NCBI GenBank assembly: GCA_950295325.1
Contig: OX485809.1
Location: 28,522,001 to 28,586,000, forward strand
Reading direction: 5' to 3'
DNA: 64,000 bases
Source: Polytrichum commune
Lineage: Eukaryota; Streptophyta; Polytrichopsida; Polytrichales; Polytrichaceae
This document shows, one piece after another, positions 37,201 through 48,715 of this stretch. The notes under the pieces were generated by a model. The model saw nothing but the letters and a program-made list of their open reading frames with translations. It made no database searches and was not told where the DNA came from. A program made the position numbers and the translations under genes. The first letter of the stretch is position 1; each line of letters opens with the position of its first letter.

Positions 37201-37253
37201 CCTGATCTGGCCACTTTCCGACTTTGTGAGCTGCCCACCATATCCGAGCCGAC
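34231..37253. other. spacer upstream of the SRPBCC gene
   Basis: No gene recognised. A 9-base tandem CAATCAACG (three copies) lies at about 36030-36058. A 120-codon minus-strand frame at 36673-37035 is open but unmatched to any family I know. Frames on both strands around 34320-34840 are short and undecided. Confidence 0.35.
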
Positions 37254-37260
37254 TATTTAA
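37254..37260 (+). promoter_or_regulatory. possible TATA box of the SRPBCC gene
   Basis: TATTTAA stands in a moderately GC-rich setting about 260 bases upstream of the chosen ATG at 37519, followed by a pyrimidine-rich leader. The distance fits a long 5' untranslated region. This is positional inference only. Confidence 0.35.
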
Positions 37261-37518
37261 TCCACCGTGCTCGGCAACAACAATCACTACCTTCTGCTTC
37301 ACGTTCAGTGTCCACAAGCTTGTAGCTACTTGAGATAGAGCTGCTCAGCTTCTCGATCCGGCTCCAGTTTCGATCCTCCGTTGAATCTCCCCTTCGAACC
37401 TATCCTTCAGATTCTGGAGAGTTTGTAGCTCAATTTTAGATCAAACGGCCTTGGTGCTGATGCTGGTTGAATATTTCCCCGAACTCGAGTAGACTTTGGG
37501 GTGAGAAGGTTAGTTAGA

Positions 37519-38894
37519 ATGGCGGCATCTGTGACGGTAGCTGTTTCTTCTTCATGGAATGGGGTGGTGGAGAAATCCATCTCCGCACCATTGGACAAAG
37601 TGTGGGATGTGGCATCTGATTTCCTGAGCTTCCCCAATCTGCTCACAATTGAGGCTGTGGAGGGGGAGAATCGAGTGCCTGGCTGCACGCGCAAGGTGAC
37701 CAATATTCCTGGCCGCACGGACACGGATTCCATGCAATGGGCGAAGCAGAAGCTGGTGGAGATCAACGCCGATGAACATGTCTTCTCCTACGAGTTTCTG
37801 GAGAACAACACCGGAGTGGAGCCTGGCTACTACTCCACATTCCAGGTACACCTCAACACATAACTCCCCACTCCATCCATCCACTCCCCCCGCCTCCACT
37901 TCCCAATGCTTCCTTCCAGGTACATCATGCGGACGTTATTCCTCATGTTCTCCAGCGTCTACCCATCGCATTTACACGCAAGGAAGCTTGTGTTGCTTTT
38001 GCAAATCAGGTTCAAAATTGGACTTTCCTTGATTTAGTTATGATTTTCGAAAGTGCATGCGTGCTTAATCATTCGTTATTTGAGTACCTAGCATGTCTTT
38101 CCATTGTGTTGACTTTCGAGTCTACAATGGTTGATAAATTATGAACATGTAGTCCAATCTTTTTAAACCACACCCTGTGTTGGAAAGTCATTTTGAGAAT
38201 ACAATATAGGTATATACTATAAACTCCCTAATATCAACCTCCTTAATGCCACTCCTTCTCTTATATCCCGAAACCTTAGGGAATGGATGTTCTCAGTTTA
38301 AATCTCACTCCTTATTGTCACGCTTCCCTCCCGTATATCATGGTTTTTTTAACATTAAGACAGACCACTGAAGGATTCAAACTACACACCCGCACGCATC
38401 ACGTTGCCATTTTTTTATTATTATCATTATTGCAATGTTGACTTTGTGTTACTCCATAATATCACATCCTACACTAATTCTCTTTCATCATGCATCCATG
38501 CTAGCACTACAGAACTCCTCAATATCACGTGCACTTTCATTACGACAAGCATGATATTACGGAGTTTAGGGTGTACTTCGAAATGTTCATCAAAATGTGC
38601 AAAATATACCATGATGTATATGTGCATTAATTCATATAGTGGCCCCCTTGAAAAACCCCATTATCGCAGGTGATGCATCCACCTACCTCTCTACAAGGGA
38701 GTTTTCCCCGTGCTGACTTTTCATCCTGTGGCAATGTGCAGGCAAAGCAAGAAGAAGGCGGCACAACGTTTGTGCGGTGGGCGTTTCGGTTCAGCCCTTT
38801 GCAAGCTGGATCTGATCTGTTCGTGCCTTTCATTGTGAGTGGCACCAACCTCTACGTGCAGGAACTTGAAAAGCTGGCTGCCGCCACCAGTTAG
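37519..38894 (+). CDS. SRPBCC/START-like protein (polyketide cyclase / lachrymatory-factor-synthase-like)
   Basis: There are two exons: 37519-37845 and 38742-38894, joined at a phase-0 GT-AG intron (CAG|GTACAC to TGTGCAG|GCAAAG). Together they encode 159 residues, the usual size for plant one-domain members of this family. Exon 1 carries the N-terminal strand (WNGVVEKSISAPLDKVWDVASDF), the conserved FLSFPN and the C-terminal half of the sheet (YEFLENNTGVEPGYYSTF). Exon 2 gives the FVRWAFRFSP strand and the C-terminal helix (FIVSGTNLYVQELEKLA). The fold is a helix-grip ligand-binding cavity; relatives bind or rearrange small hydrophobic compounds, but the substrate cannot be told from sequence. 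There is no signal peptide, so it is probably cytosolic. The ATG at 37519 was chosen because the frame upstream has only a GTG. The 896-bp intron holds a MITE. Confidence 0.85.
38211..38576. mobile_element. MITE-like element, copy 2, inside the SRPBCC intron
   Basis: Related along its length to 4513-4978, with ends TATAAACTCCCTAATATCA and TGATATTACGGAGTTTAGGG. It sits wholly inside the single intron of the SRPBCC gene, well away from both splice sites. No clear target duplication. Confidence 0.65.
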
Positions 38895-41423
38895 GATCAT
38901 CACAAAAGTAGAAATATCAGTACTAGACAAGCAGGCAGCTATGCCAAAACTAAATTAATTGTAAGTATACCCACCCACACAGCACAGCTACAGATCAGAT
39001 CAGATCAGAATCAGAATCAGTCTGCAAGGCCAGCTCCAGTTTGTGCAGCTACAGAAACATTACTTTCAGCAATTTTGGGCCCCTGGTGCACAGGCAGCTA
39101 TCATTACTGAATCCTCCTTCCTTCCTTCCTTCCTGATTTTGAAGCTCAGTAATGGGTCAAGTATTTACATATGCTTGGATAGGTACGGAGCTGTGTATAG
39201 CTGTGAGATGATGTAGTGTGCAGCTGGGAGGCAGGTATTACCACATGTATGTCGTGACCGGACAATTATACAACTCTTGCCATGCTGCAACAACGTTCAA
39301 CTTGTACGTTGAAAATTAACACAAGGCTGTTCACTTTGGTGCCTACAAACTGTGCCTTCTCTCAAAACATGTCTGGCACCCACCAAGTGCATAGCTATTA
39401 ATTAGGTAGATAGGTCTAAATGGTTACTCTTCCATGTAGCACACTACTCTTAGGTTATGCAACACGAGGTTAGTACGAAATGGTTAGCAAATCTACATCA
39501 AGGCCATAGCCACTTTTCTCATAATTTTTGGAGCTCTCATGCATATTTTATTCATGTTCAATGTGACGATTCTCAAGCGCATTAAATGGTCATGTAGGTC
39601 TCCCCTAATTATGTTGACTATTGGGTTTGGAATGGTAATCATGTTTTGAGCATGTAGTCCAATCTCTTTTGAACATATATCTTTCATAAATATGTTCTTC
39701 GAGCTACACCAATCCACACCAAACCACGTACCGCTTACACATTAGTGTCCTAAGAAGGAAAGTGACCGAATACTAAGGTCGAGGCATCCATAGTCGATCA
39801 TGTCCATCTAACTGCTCACTAGGGTCATGTAATGCCAATATGGATGAGATCTATATTTTTTAGGCGAACGGAGTTCAAGTTTAGAGTAGAGGCATCTATA
39901 ACCAATCACTTAAGAGATTTTGTGCTAGATTTGGAGAAGTAATAAGGTGGTGCAATTTTTTTCTATGTAGGAAGATAGCAATTTTTTGGTAGTTTAAATC
40001 CTTAAATTAAAATTATTGTGAATTTTTAAAGCCAAAAGTTGGCCTAAACATATTACCAATGTCTAGAGTTTGCCATAACCGCACATTTTAACTGCTCACT
40101 CCTCCTCACTTTAGCACTCAAAACCATGATATGTGTCATGGCACTATCAGATCCAACCTGATCAAAATTCAATCCCAACCAGATCGGAATTCTAGTACCC
40201 TATAGATTGTCGATGTAGTCCTGATTGGGAATAGGCGCCTCTATTATAGTTTACTCTCATGAGAGTTTTGACAATTATCGTAGCCAAGCATTAGAATTTA
40301 TATAAGTGGTTATGGGTTAACCTATAGATTGACTACATGTTATCCTAACTTTATTGATTCGAAATTTGTAGCAATTTTCATTTTCATGAAAAATAGAATA
40401 AAAACATGCATTCTCCTTTGAATTTGTTTCTCTTTGGAAAAAAACTATTCTCTACTAGTACTCCTCCTAAACAGATGCAAACTCTCTTATTTTATTCAGC
40501 TATAAATGCCTCAACCTTAAGGGTTGTCTACCTTACGAACTGTGTATTTGAGCCATAACATTATTTAGCTGCATGGTTGTGTTCCATTCTATATTTAGCA
40601 TTTGACGTGGGCCTCTACTATCTTACCTTCATGGAAAGAAACGTAGAAAATAAGAAGAAATCGACACTGGTACAAATAATGAATAGTGTCGGTTTGTATA
40701 GTAAGAGTATTGTGAATAGTGTTGGCATTTTCAATAATAGTGTAACTATTAATAAAAAAATTCAAGGAATAGAACAAGGATGAACAATGTTTCCTGCAAA
40801 TATTCCTAGGATGAACAATAATTCCTGCGCAATGTGTCATAAATATGACTCCACTCAAATTTTCAAGTTCAACCTAAATCTCTAAATAATAAATGAATAT
40901 TCCCAGTAAGTTTGAAAAACCCACAGAATGTAGTTGACATATTCTACGGTCATGGAAACAACTGACATGGCTGAATAATGTTATGGCTGCGATGACATGA
41001 TGTATGTGTAAGGTATAAAAAGTTGTGTGTTGTGACCAGATTATGAGACTTATCCAACTCTTGTCATGCTGCAAAGTATATAATAAAATTGCTGAGTTAA
41101 CTATGTAGTTGAATCATTTGTAATTAAATGCGTCTCCCACCTACCAAGTATTTCAGATTGACTTCCCCATACTTGAGTATTTCAGATCGACTTCAGATGG
41201 ACAAACACTCTGCAAGTGATCCGGAATATGATCACTCCAACTCTTGCACTTTGTGAGCCATTCTGCCATGTTGCAATAAAATAGCTCCAAACACCGTCTG
41301 AATCAGGTTGTATAAATCATATCACCAATGTATCTGCATGACATGATTCAAGAAGCACAGTTTCCACCAGGAAGGTATGGAGAAGGCGGTCATGTCCCCA
41401 GAGCTTTAGGTCTGTTTCATCTT
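38895..41423. other. 3' flank and spacer
   Basis: Just downstream of the SRPBCC stop are short simple repeats: (CAGAT)n/(CAGAAT)n around 38993-39022 and (CTTC)n at about 39115-39133. No further gene or transposon end was recognised up to the hAT-type element at 41432. Confidence 0.4.
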
Positions 41424-41431
41424 GTATATAC

Positions 41432-42370
41432 CAGTGTTGAACGGGTATCTGTCCCGCACACGGGTCTGTAAAAGGGTATGTACACTGGTTTGTGATACCA
41501 GCTTGAACTACCAAGCAGTGCGCAAATACCAGGTTCATACCCGGGCCCTGGACTCACTGCCAACCCTAAACCTGGTCACTAACCCGTACCTTGCTCAACG
41601 ATGAGCTTGGAAACCCTTAAACATACACGTCTTTGTTCATTATGCCTGCTTCCGGCGATGTACTGGTTTGTTGTGTGCACAGCGTACTACATGTAGTGGA
41701 GCTTTGTTGCTAGGGTTAAGCTAGCAACGTTGATTAATGTGGGAGAGAGGGTGTTGCACCTTCAAGAAGAGGTAATTCCGTTTTGTCTTTGCTTGAAGCA
41801 CCAACTTCATATAACAACTAGGGTTTGTGTTTGCTAAACAAGTTTAGTGATTCTGGGTTAGGATTTAGGAGATTGCTTAGGGTGTTTAGGGGAGTGAGAT
41901 TTGTCGCCATGGAGTCTGTAGCAACGATTCAACTTTTGTCTGACGATGAGGGTGTTTGTGCTCATGAAGAGACAATTGCGATTGGCAACGTGAGTCACTC
42001 TTGTGATTGGCGTCGTGAGTCACTCTTGTGATTGGCGTCGTGAGTCACTCTTGTGATTGGCGTCGTGAGTCACTCTTGTGATTGGCGTCGTGAGTCACTC
42101 TTGCGATTGGCAATATCAATTAAATTCTCTCTTAAAAACCTTAAAATGACATACCATACCCTTGCACTGGGCACCCTGGTATATGAAAAAAAATCACACC
42201 ATAACACGTACCCTAAAATTTAAGAATTTTTACAAGACCACATACACATACCCTACCTTGAAAATACAAAACCTTTGTAATATCAATACCTCGATGTTCT
42301 ACATTTCCAAGAAATTTTCAAAAACCATGCCTCCCCTGTATGCACTTTACAACATACCCGTTCAACACTG
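41432..42370. mobile_element. 939-bp hAT-type non-autonomous element, CAGTGTTGAACGGG ends
   Basis: Ends CAGTGTTGAACGGGTAT and ATACCCGTTCAACACTG are exact inverse partners, flanked by a perfect 8-bp direct repeat GTATATAC (41424-41431 and 42371-42378). The CAGTG start and 8-bp duplication are typical of hAT. No transposase is present. A 25-bp minisatellite occupies the right half of the interior. Confidence 0.9.
41987..42110. repeat. 25-bp minisatellite, five units, each with TGAGTCA
   Basis: Five near-identical head-to-tail units of the form CGTGAGTCACTCTTGTGATT GGCGT. Each contains the palindromic heptamer TGAGTCA and a GATTGG (reverse CCAATC) box. Unit-to-unit differences are confined to the outermost copies. 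Confidence 0.95.
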
Positions 42371-42378
42371 GTATATAC

Positions 42379-43453
42379 GGATGCAGTAACACCGCCAAGA
42401 GCAAGTAAGTATCCAAGAGTAATATGCTTCCTTGTGGTGCTTCTAGCAAAAGTTCCCTGTATTAAAAAGTTTAACAATTTGCATCAAAGAAGAAGCAAGT
42501 TTTATGTTGTTATCCTTTCCAATAAGTGGGTTGTATATTGTAATTTACTCACTTTATGCACTAGCTTGCTACTTTAAATCTCAATGAGAAACGCGATCTG
42601 TCATTGCAAATCTTGAGGATAAGATGGATTCTCTGAACAGCGTGAATGTCCCATTATTTGGTGGCATACTGACCTCCTTGATATTCTGGGCCCAAAACTT
42701 ACGAATATTGACGCCCTGACGGTTCACCTAATCGACTAAATTGTTGAATTTTGCCACTGTTGTCGGAACCGGTTCCCTTGGCTTGGCCAATAAACTATGG
42801 GCAACAGGATGATGGCTTTTGGAATACAAACTTGGAAGAAGTTTAACAGATTTGGAAGCTGATGAGCAACCTGATTGGGCAAAAGTTTCTCAATCTCCCA
42901 GGTCAACGTTTCTGGACTTCTTGGCCAGCCACATCACTCGGGTCCTTGAGCTCCGTGGCCGCTTTCTCTTCACACCTGGATGATGATTTGGCACCCACCC
43001 ATTTGGCTGACCTTGCACACACTAGCCAACTCGGCCGAAGCTCCCAGCCTTCCGTTGCCAATCTAATTAAACGCCTCAAGGATGAAGATTCAAGTCACTC
43101 CTTGTTGGCGGCATATAATTTTGAAGATTCTTAACAAACGATAAGTGTTGCAGGCCTAAGTCCTTCTTCTCATACTTGATTAAATTTGATGGAAAGTTTT
43201 GAGAGCTGTGTTTACACGGACTTCTGAAGCTCACAAAAAGCCAGAGCCTGTGCGGGGTACTTGTCAAAGAGTAGGCTTCATGAGTGCAATCCAATTTCTC
43301 GATCTCTGAGTACCAAAACTCCAAATCTGTGGACAATGTAAGGAAAGTAGGGCAAATTGCTGCGGACTTCAACTTGTCAATTGCTGTTGTGAGGAAGAAG
43401 ATTCCAAAGCGAGACCATAAATTGGGAAAGGCAGTGGAACAGTGTAGGCAGCA
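42379..43453. other. upstream region of the CRTISO-like gene
   Basis: No separate gene recognised. A 90-codon frame at 42862-43134 and a 60-codon frame at 43284-43466 are open. The second overlaps the chosen start of the CRTISO-like gene in another frame and could be a non-coding 5' leader. No clear TATA box was identified. Confidence 0.35.
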
Positions 43454-46400
43454 ATGCATGCTGTAGCACTCACTCAATTTGGGAGTCTCCACAGTAATCT
43501 GCAAACCTTGCAATGCGAAAATCCAGAATGCGAAATTCAAAATAGGAGTGTGCCATTCCAGACAGGAGTGTCGAGAAGGGGATTAGGTCGACCAGTCTCT
43601 GGCACCATACGGAGAAGGGTAAGCAAAGCTTATGGAGGATCAATCCGAGCAGCGGTAAGTGCGAATCCAGCCACAAGGGGAACAGATGGCGAAGAGGAGT
43701 CGATTCAAAGGTCGGATGCCATCACGAATGTGGATGTTGTGGTAATTGGAGCTGGAATTGGGGGTCTGTGCTGTGCCGCATTGCTTGCAAAGTATGGTTA
43801 CAAAGTGGTGGTATGTGAAAGCCACGATATCGCAGGCGGAGCCGGTCACTCCTTCGAGCGACAAGGGTTTCAGTTCGATTCAGGGCCTTCTTTCCATGCC
43901 GGATTGTCCATCAAACCTTCCATCAATCCTCTCAAGCAGGTATTTATGTTGTCGGTTCTCAAAGTGCCAGGGCCCACTAAACTTTGGTTTCCCAAACCCA
44001 AGAGAATCATCCCATTCCTTCAATTTGCGGTACTTATGCCGAGACATGATGATTCAGGGCCTTCTTTCCATGCCGGATTGGCCATCAAACCTTCTATCAA
44101 ACCTCTTAAGCAAATATGTATGTTGTCGGCTCTAAAATTGCCAGGATCACAGAACTTGGAATTCCAAAAACCAAGAGAAACATCCAATGCCTTCAATTTG
44201 CGGTGATTATGACGAGAGACATGATGCGTTTGCAGGTACTGGATGCGGTAGGGGAGAAAGTGGAATTTGTGCAATATAAGAACTGGATAGGTTACTTGTT
44301 AGAGGGCACCTTCACATTTCGGACTACTTGCCAGGCTCACTGAACTTTGATTTCCAAAAACCAAGAGAAACATCCCATTCTTTTACTTTGCAGTGCTTAT
44401 GCCGAGAGACATGATGTTATTTGCAGGTATTGGATGCGATAGGGGAGAAAGTGGAATGTGTGCAATACAAGAACTGGATAGGTTACTTACCAGAGGGCAC
44501 CTTCACATTTACAGCCGAAAGAGGTGCATACGAAGCAGAGATACGTCGAGTGGGAGGAATCCAGGCAGCTAAGGAATGGCGAGAATTAGAGGCAAAGATG
44601 GAGCCCCTGGCCAGAGCCGCCATGGCTCTTCCTGCCGCAGCTTTAAGACCGGATCCGGCAGTGGTCTTCACTGCTGCGAGGTTTCTGCCTCAACTCTTGC
44701 CCTTCCTGCCTGCCACAAAGGACTTGCTCTCCCCCTTCTCCGAGATTGTCAACGAGGTTAGCTTGGCTGTACTCACAACCAATCTTCTTTACCTACATCA
44801 CAATTTGATTCTTTACCATCAACACTGATTTCACATTGATACACTCACATCAAACTACAAGATAGGGTTGCAATCACAATATTCTTGTTTCTTAACTTTA
44901 TAGTTGAAAGACATAGTTTGAAGTATGAATCATTCGCTAAATGTTGAGTTAGCACTGACAAATATTTTAATTTCTTAGGGTGTGTAACAACACAAAGGAC
45001 TTGCTCTCCCCCTCCTCGGAGATTGTCAACCAGGTTACCCTTACCTGTCCTCCTCACAACCAATCTTTTTCACATACATCAGAAACCTCTAAATTCATAT
45101 ATCACCATTACTAATTTAACATTGATTGAATCGCATCAAACTACAAGATAAGGTTGCAATCACAACATTTTGTTTCTAAATTTTTTAGTTGCAAGACCTA
45201 AAAGTTGAATGCTAAGTTCAATCAAGGTTGAACGAATAACTAGTTAAATGTTGAGTTGCCACTGAATAGATGTTAAATCCCGAGGGTATGTATCAACACT
45301 GACTCGACACTGAACCCTGCATCTCACTTGCATTTTGAGGTGTGGCTGTGTTAGCTACACATCCTCATTCTTAGGACGCCGTTGTTTATTGGGGATGGTT
45401 CGAGTGCAGGTTGTGAAGGATCCCTTCCTCAGGCGGTTGATTGACCTAGAGTGCTTCGTACTGAGTGGCCTTCTTGCAGACAGGTAGGATCATGCTCTCT
45501 AATGGTAAGAATATTCCTGAGTGCTACAACTACTGGAGTCTAAGTTACAACATGATGTGAAAGACTTGACCACTTTGAATTGCAGGATGAAGGCGAAGGA
45601 ATTGTGTACATTAACAATCATAGCTTACGTGAACATCTATCTCTGGGTTTTCTTGCATGTGCAGTACTATCACTGCAGAAATGGTGACAATGTTCAAAGA
45701 GCGACACAGGGAGGGAGGCACAATTGATTATCCCATGGGAGGAGGAGGGCGCATAATTGAGGCCCTTGTTCGAGGTTTGGAGAAGTATGGGGGTCGCTTG
45801 CTACTTAACTCACATGTTGAAGAGATTCTACTGGAAGGAGGACGGGCTGTGGGTTAGTTCGTATTTCCTTCCATTATCTCCATCATTTCTTCTGTCTCTC
45901 CCAGCTCTTCATTTCTATTGAACACTTTGGAACTTTGGAATGGCAAGGGTGCATGGACACTAACATAGTCGCTGCTTCAAAGTTCCAGAACAGCCAACCG
46001 TTGACGGTGGCATGTTGAGCAGACGGTGCAGGGATGACCCAGGACATTAATTTATAAGTATGGGTGCAGACCGGGACGGCACAGACCCAAACTAGTCTTA
46101 GTACAAATGCCGATCCGCTCTCACTGTAAAGTGGGTGTCAATTTCAGTTGAGGATTTTATTCTTTGGTTGCTGTTAGACAAATTGAAGGCTTGTATATGT
46201 GTTCACACAGAAATGATTTGTGGGGCATTATTATGACAGGAATTCGAGTGCAACCAACAAGAGGCACAAAGAAGGCACCTTATACAATTCTAGCATCTAA
46301 ATCAGTTGTGTCAAATGCCTCCACTTGGGATACAGCAAAACTTCTACCTAAAACCTCCTCACCTGCTCAAGATTTCAGGCATCGTGCCAACATGACCAAA

Positions 46401-47603
46401 AAAACAGACAGCTTCATGCACCTGCATTTAGGAATAGATGCAACTGGACTTCCGTCCAACCTGGAATGTCATCACTTTGTGCTGAATGAATGGGGAGTTG
46501 GAATTCAGGCGCCTCAGAATGTCTGCATTGTGTCAATCCCCACGGTTTTTGACCCCTCATTGGCCCCAGCAGGTTGCCATGTAGTACATGCTTACACTGC
46601 TGGTAATGAACCCTACAGTCTCTGGAAAGGAATGGACCGAAAGAGTCCAGAGTATGCAGCTTTGAAGGAAGAAAGGTCGCAGGTACACAACCAATTATCT
46701 CTTATACCAATTTCACAAAACCTGTTCTGTGTTCTGCCAATATCTCTGTTTAAGTGTTGCCTTTTTATGCTTCCATGTCTATATAGTACATGCTGGGCAC
46801 TATATACTCTGCATAACTTAATTCTCAGTGCTCTTGATCTAATTTTTCTATGTGACACCTCGTTATCTGGAAAAAAAGTTAGCTATGAAATGGCAAAAGG
46901 GAAGCTCGAAACCATGAGTTTACCCAGAAACGCGTTTATGGTAACTTGTATTATGTCCAAAAAAATAGCTAAGGAAAATTTGAGTTTGGGGTCAAAAAGA
47001 GAGGATCCATGAGTTTGGGTCCAATCTTGAATTTTAGTCCCTGAAATAGATATCATGCTCCTCCATTAGGCTGAGTTGATATCACCTTCTTGTAATTCCA
47101 TGCCTGAAAGAGGGTCCATGTTTCAGGCTACACATGTTATGAATGAAAAGCCCTGCAGTGCCTTTATTTTCTGGATAAACTCATTCTCACCCCAAAAACC
47201 CACTTAAAGAGGGTTGGGATTCCCTTGAAACACAAGGTTACATTACGGATAACTTCAATATCATGCTTATTTTTTTCCTGGGTAACAGGTACTATGGAAG
47301 ACTATTGAGAAGGTGATTCCAGATGTACGAGACAGGGTGAAACTGCAGCTTGTGGGAACGCCCCTCACACATGAGCGCTATCTGCGACGCACCGAAGGCA
47401 CATATGGCCCTGCAATTAGAGCTGGAAGAGACTCATTTCCAGGTGCTGCTAGCAATATTCCTGGTCTCCTCTGTTGTGGAGATAGCACCATGCCAGGCAT
47501 TGGAGTACCTGCAGTTGCAGCTTCGGGTATGATTGCAGCTAATTCTCTTGTGCCTTTTTGGCAACACTGGAGCCTCTTGGACAGTCTTGAAGTGGCTGCA
47601 TAA
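43454..47603 (+). CDS. CRTISO-like FAD-dependent oxidoreductase (plastid, prolycopene-isomerase-like)
   Basis: Six exons: 43454-43939, 44427-44756, 45410-45483, 45665-45852, 46240-46682 and 47289-47603. All have GT-AG borders and consistent phases (0, 0, 2, 1, 0), giving 611 residues. Residues 1-90 are Ser/Arg-rich without acidic clusters at the very start, like a chloroplast transit peptide. The FAD dinucleotide-binding motif VVIGAGIGGLCCAALLAKYG is at 96-115, with the ribose-binding Glu at 122 and GGAGHSFER at 128-136. The C-terminal FAD motif GLLCCGDSTMPGIGVPAVAA lies in the last exon. The protein resembles the plant family typified by Arabidopsis At1g57770 (a CRTISO relative) more than CRTISO proper. 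The exact substrate is unknown, presumably a carotenoid or other plastid isoprenoid. Introns 1 and 2 contain duplicated exon edges (separate entries). The next gene, VPS2, converges from the other strand. Confidence 0.85.
44050..44321 (+). repeat. duplicated exon-1 tail and exon-2 head inside intron 1
   Basis: 44050-44109 repeats the end of exon 1 (43877-43939), and the following ~125 bases repeat the start of intron 1. In this copy the 5' splice site is destroyed (CAG|GTATTT changed to CAAATATG). 44237-44321 repeats the first ~85 bases of exon 2 with an intact TTTGCAG acceptor at its left edge. A third partial copy of the intron sequence (about 44330-44426) precedes the real exon 2. Splicing to the decoy acceptor would reach a TGA at 44341-44343. 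Confidence 0.85.
44995..45060 (+). repeat. duplicated exon-2 tail inside intron 2
   Basis: AAGGACTTGCTCTCCCCCTC and following bases repeat the last ~38 bases of exon 2 plus its donor and early intron (44718-44790), about 277 bases downstream. The copy keeps a GT after CAACCAG. A further block from the same intron (ACTACAAGATA.GGTTGCAATCACAA) is present at about 44856 and again at 45132. Confidence 0.85.
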
Positions 47604-48715
47604 GAGCATGGTCAATGTCTGTTTGACAGTTTAATCACAAAATTATGTGACTCTCCACCTCATGCCAGCAAGGTAGTTCATCTTGCTACTTTGCAGCTCA
47701 ATTCATAGAAAATTCAAGTACATACATCAATTGCTTTGTACTTCCACAGTGATGCCTGGAATGAGCCCTGTGACTTCAAAAACAGTTTCTTCCTTCAATG
47801 TACAGTCACCTCCATGATTATCTCGATGTGGTGTGATTTCACCTACTTATTGGTGGGTACATGTAAACATGCACCATGCATCCTCTTCCTATCCTCTGTG
47901 ACATGGAGAGGAGCATGTATTTGCATGATGGAGCCTAGCCCTTAATCAAGCAAATTCAGAGCCTCTTCAATACACATCACTCATTCACAGTGACACTGCA
48001 ATTAAAACTTTGGACAGCTGTATGCAATATGTTCCTGATTGGCATTTTGTGGCTGCGAAATGCACTAGCCTACACTCAGCACAGCATCACCATGCCCACA
48101 GACTCTCCTCACCGCCCATGCCATCCTTCAATATTCATATTTCTTACCCCAACTCATTATGAATTTGTAATCATCTTCGTATTCAACTATTGGCCAAATG
48201 AAGTTAAAACTGTAGGCACTTCCATGACAAGGAGGAAAATAGATAAAGACATATTACAGCAGGCCTAGATCAGCAACAACCAATTTCAATTGTTATAAGA
48301 ACCAAGTCAAGAACAGAATCATCTCCATCACCTTGCAGTGATTTGAATTTCAAATATAGACATCAGTGGCAAACACATCTAGATGGTGCCTGCACTCTAC
48401 AAATGCAATGAAATTTACATGTTTCAACTTCAGTGCTCAAGTGAAATCAACTACTTCATAGAATAAATCACTTTTCTCGGAAGGTCGTCACCTTGAGGCC
48501 AAGGCTAGAACAAGAAAGGTAACCTCCTACACTCTAATACAAGTTGCAAACTGTGGCCAAAACCAGCACACAGTGGCCTATTTCTGAGCAGAAGTCACAA
48601 CTATCATACAATTGACTGATTTACCTTCTGTCATACAATGATTAAGTTCTGAAAAAAGACCTATTAATAACCTGGGCGTTAGTCAGAGAAAACTGTTCTC
48701 TCCTGGCTGCTGAGA
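47604..48715. other. convergent intergenic region
   Basis: This 1.1-kb stretch lies between the stop codons of the CRTISO-like gene (plus) and VPS2 (minus), so both 3' ends and their polyadenylation signals should be here. I see no strict AATAAA near either stop. No other gene was recognised. Confidence 0.5.

Noticed and set aside
43076-43540. 154-codon minus-strand frame across the start of the CRTISO-like gene
   Set aside because: Antisense to the leader and first exon of a clear gene; no motif.
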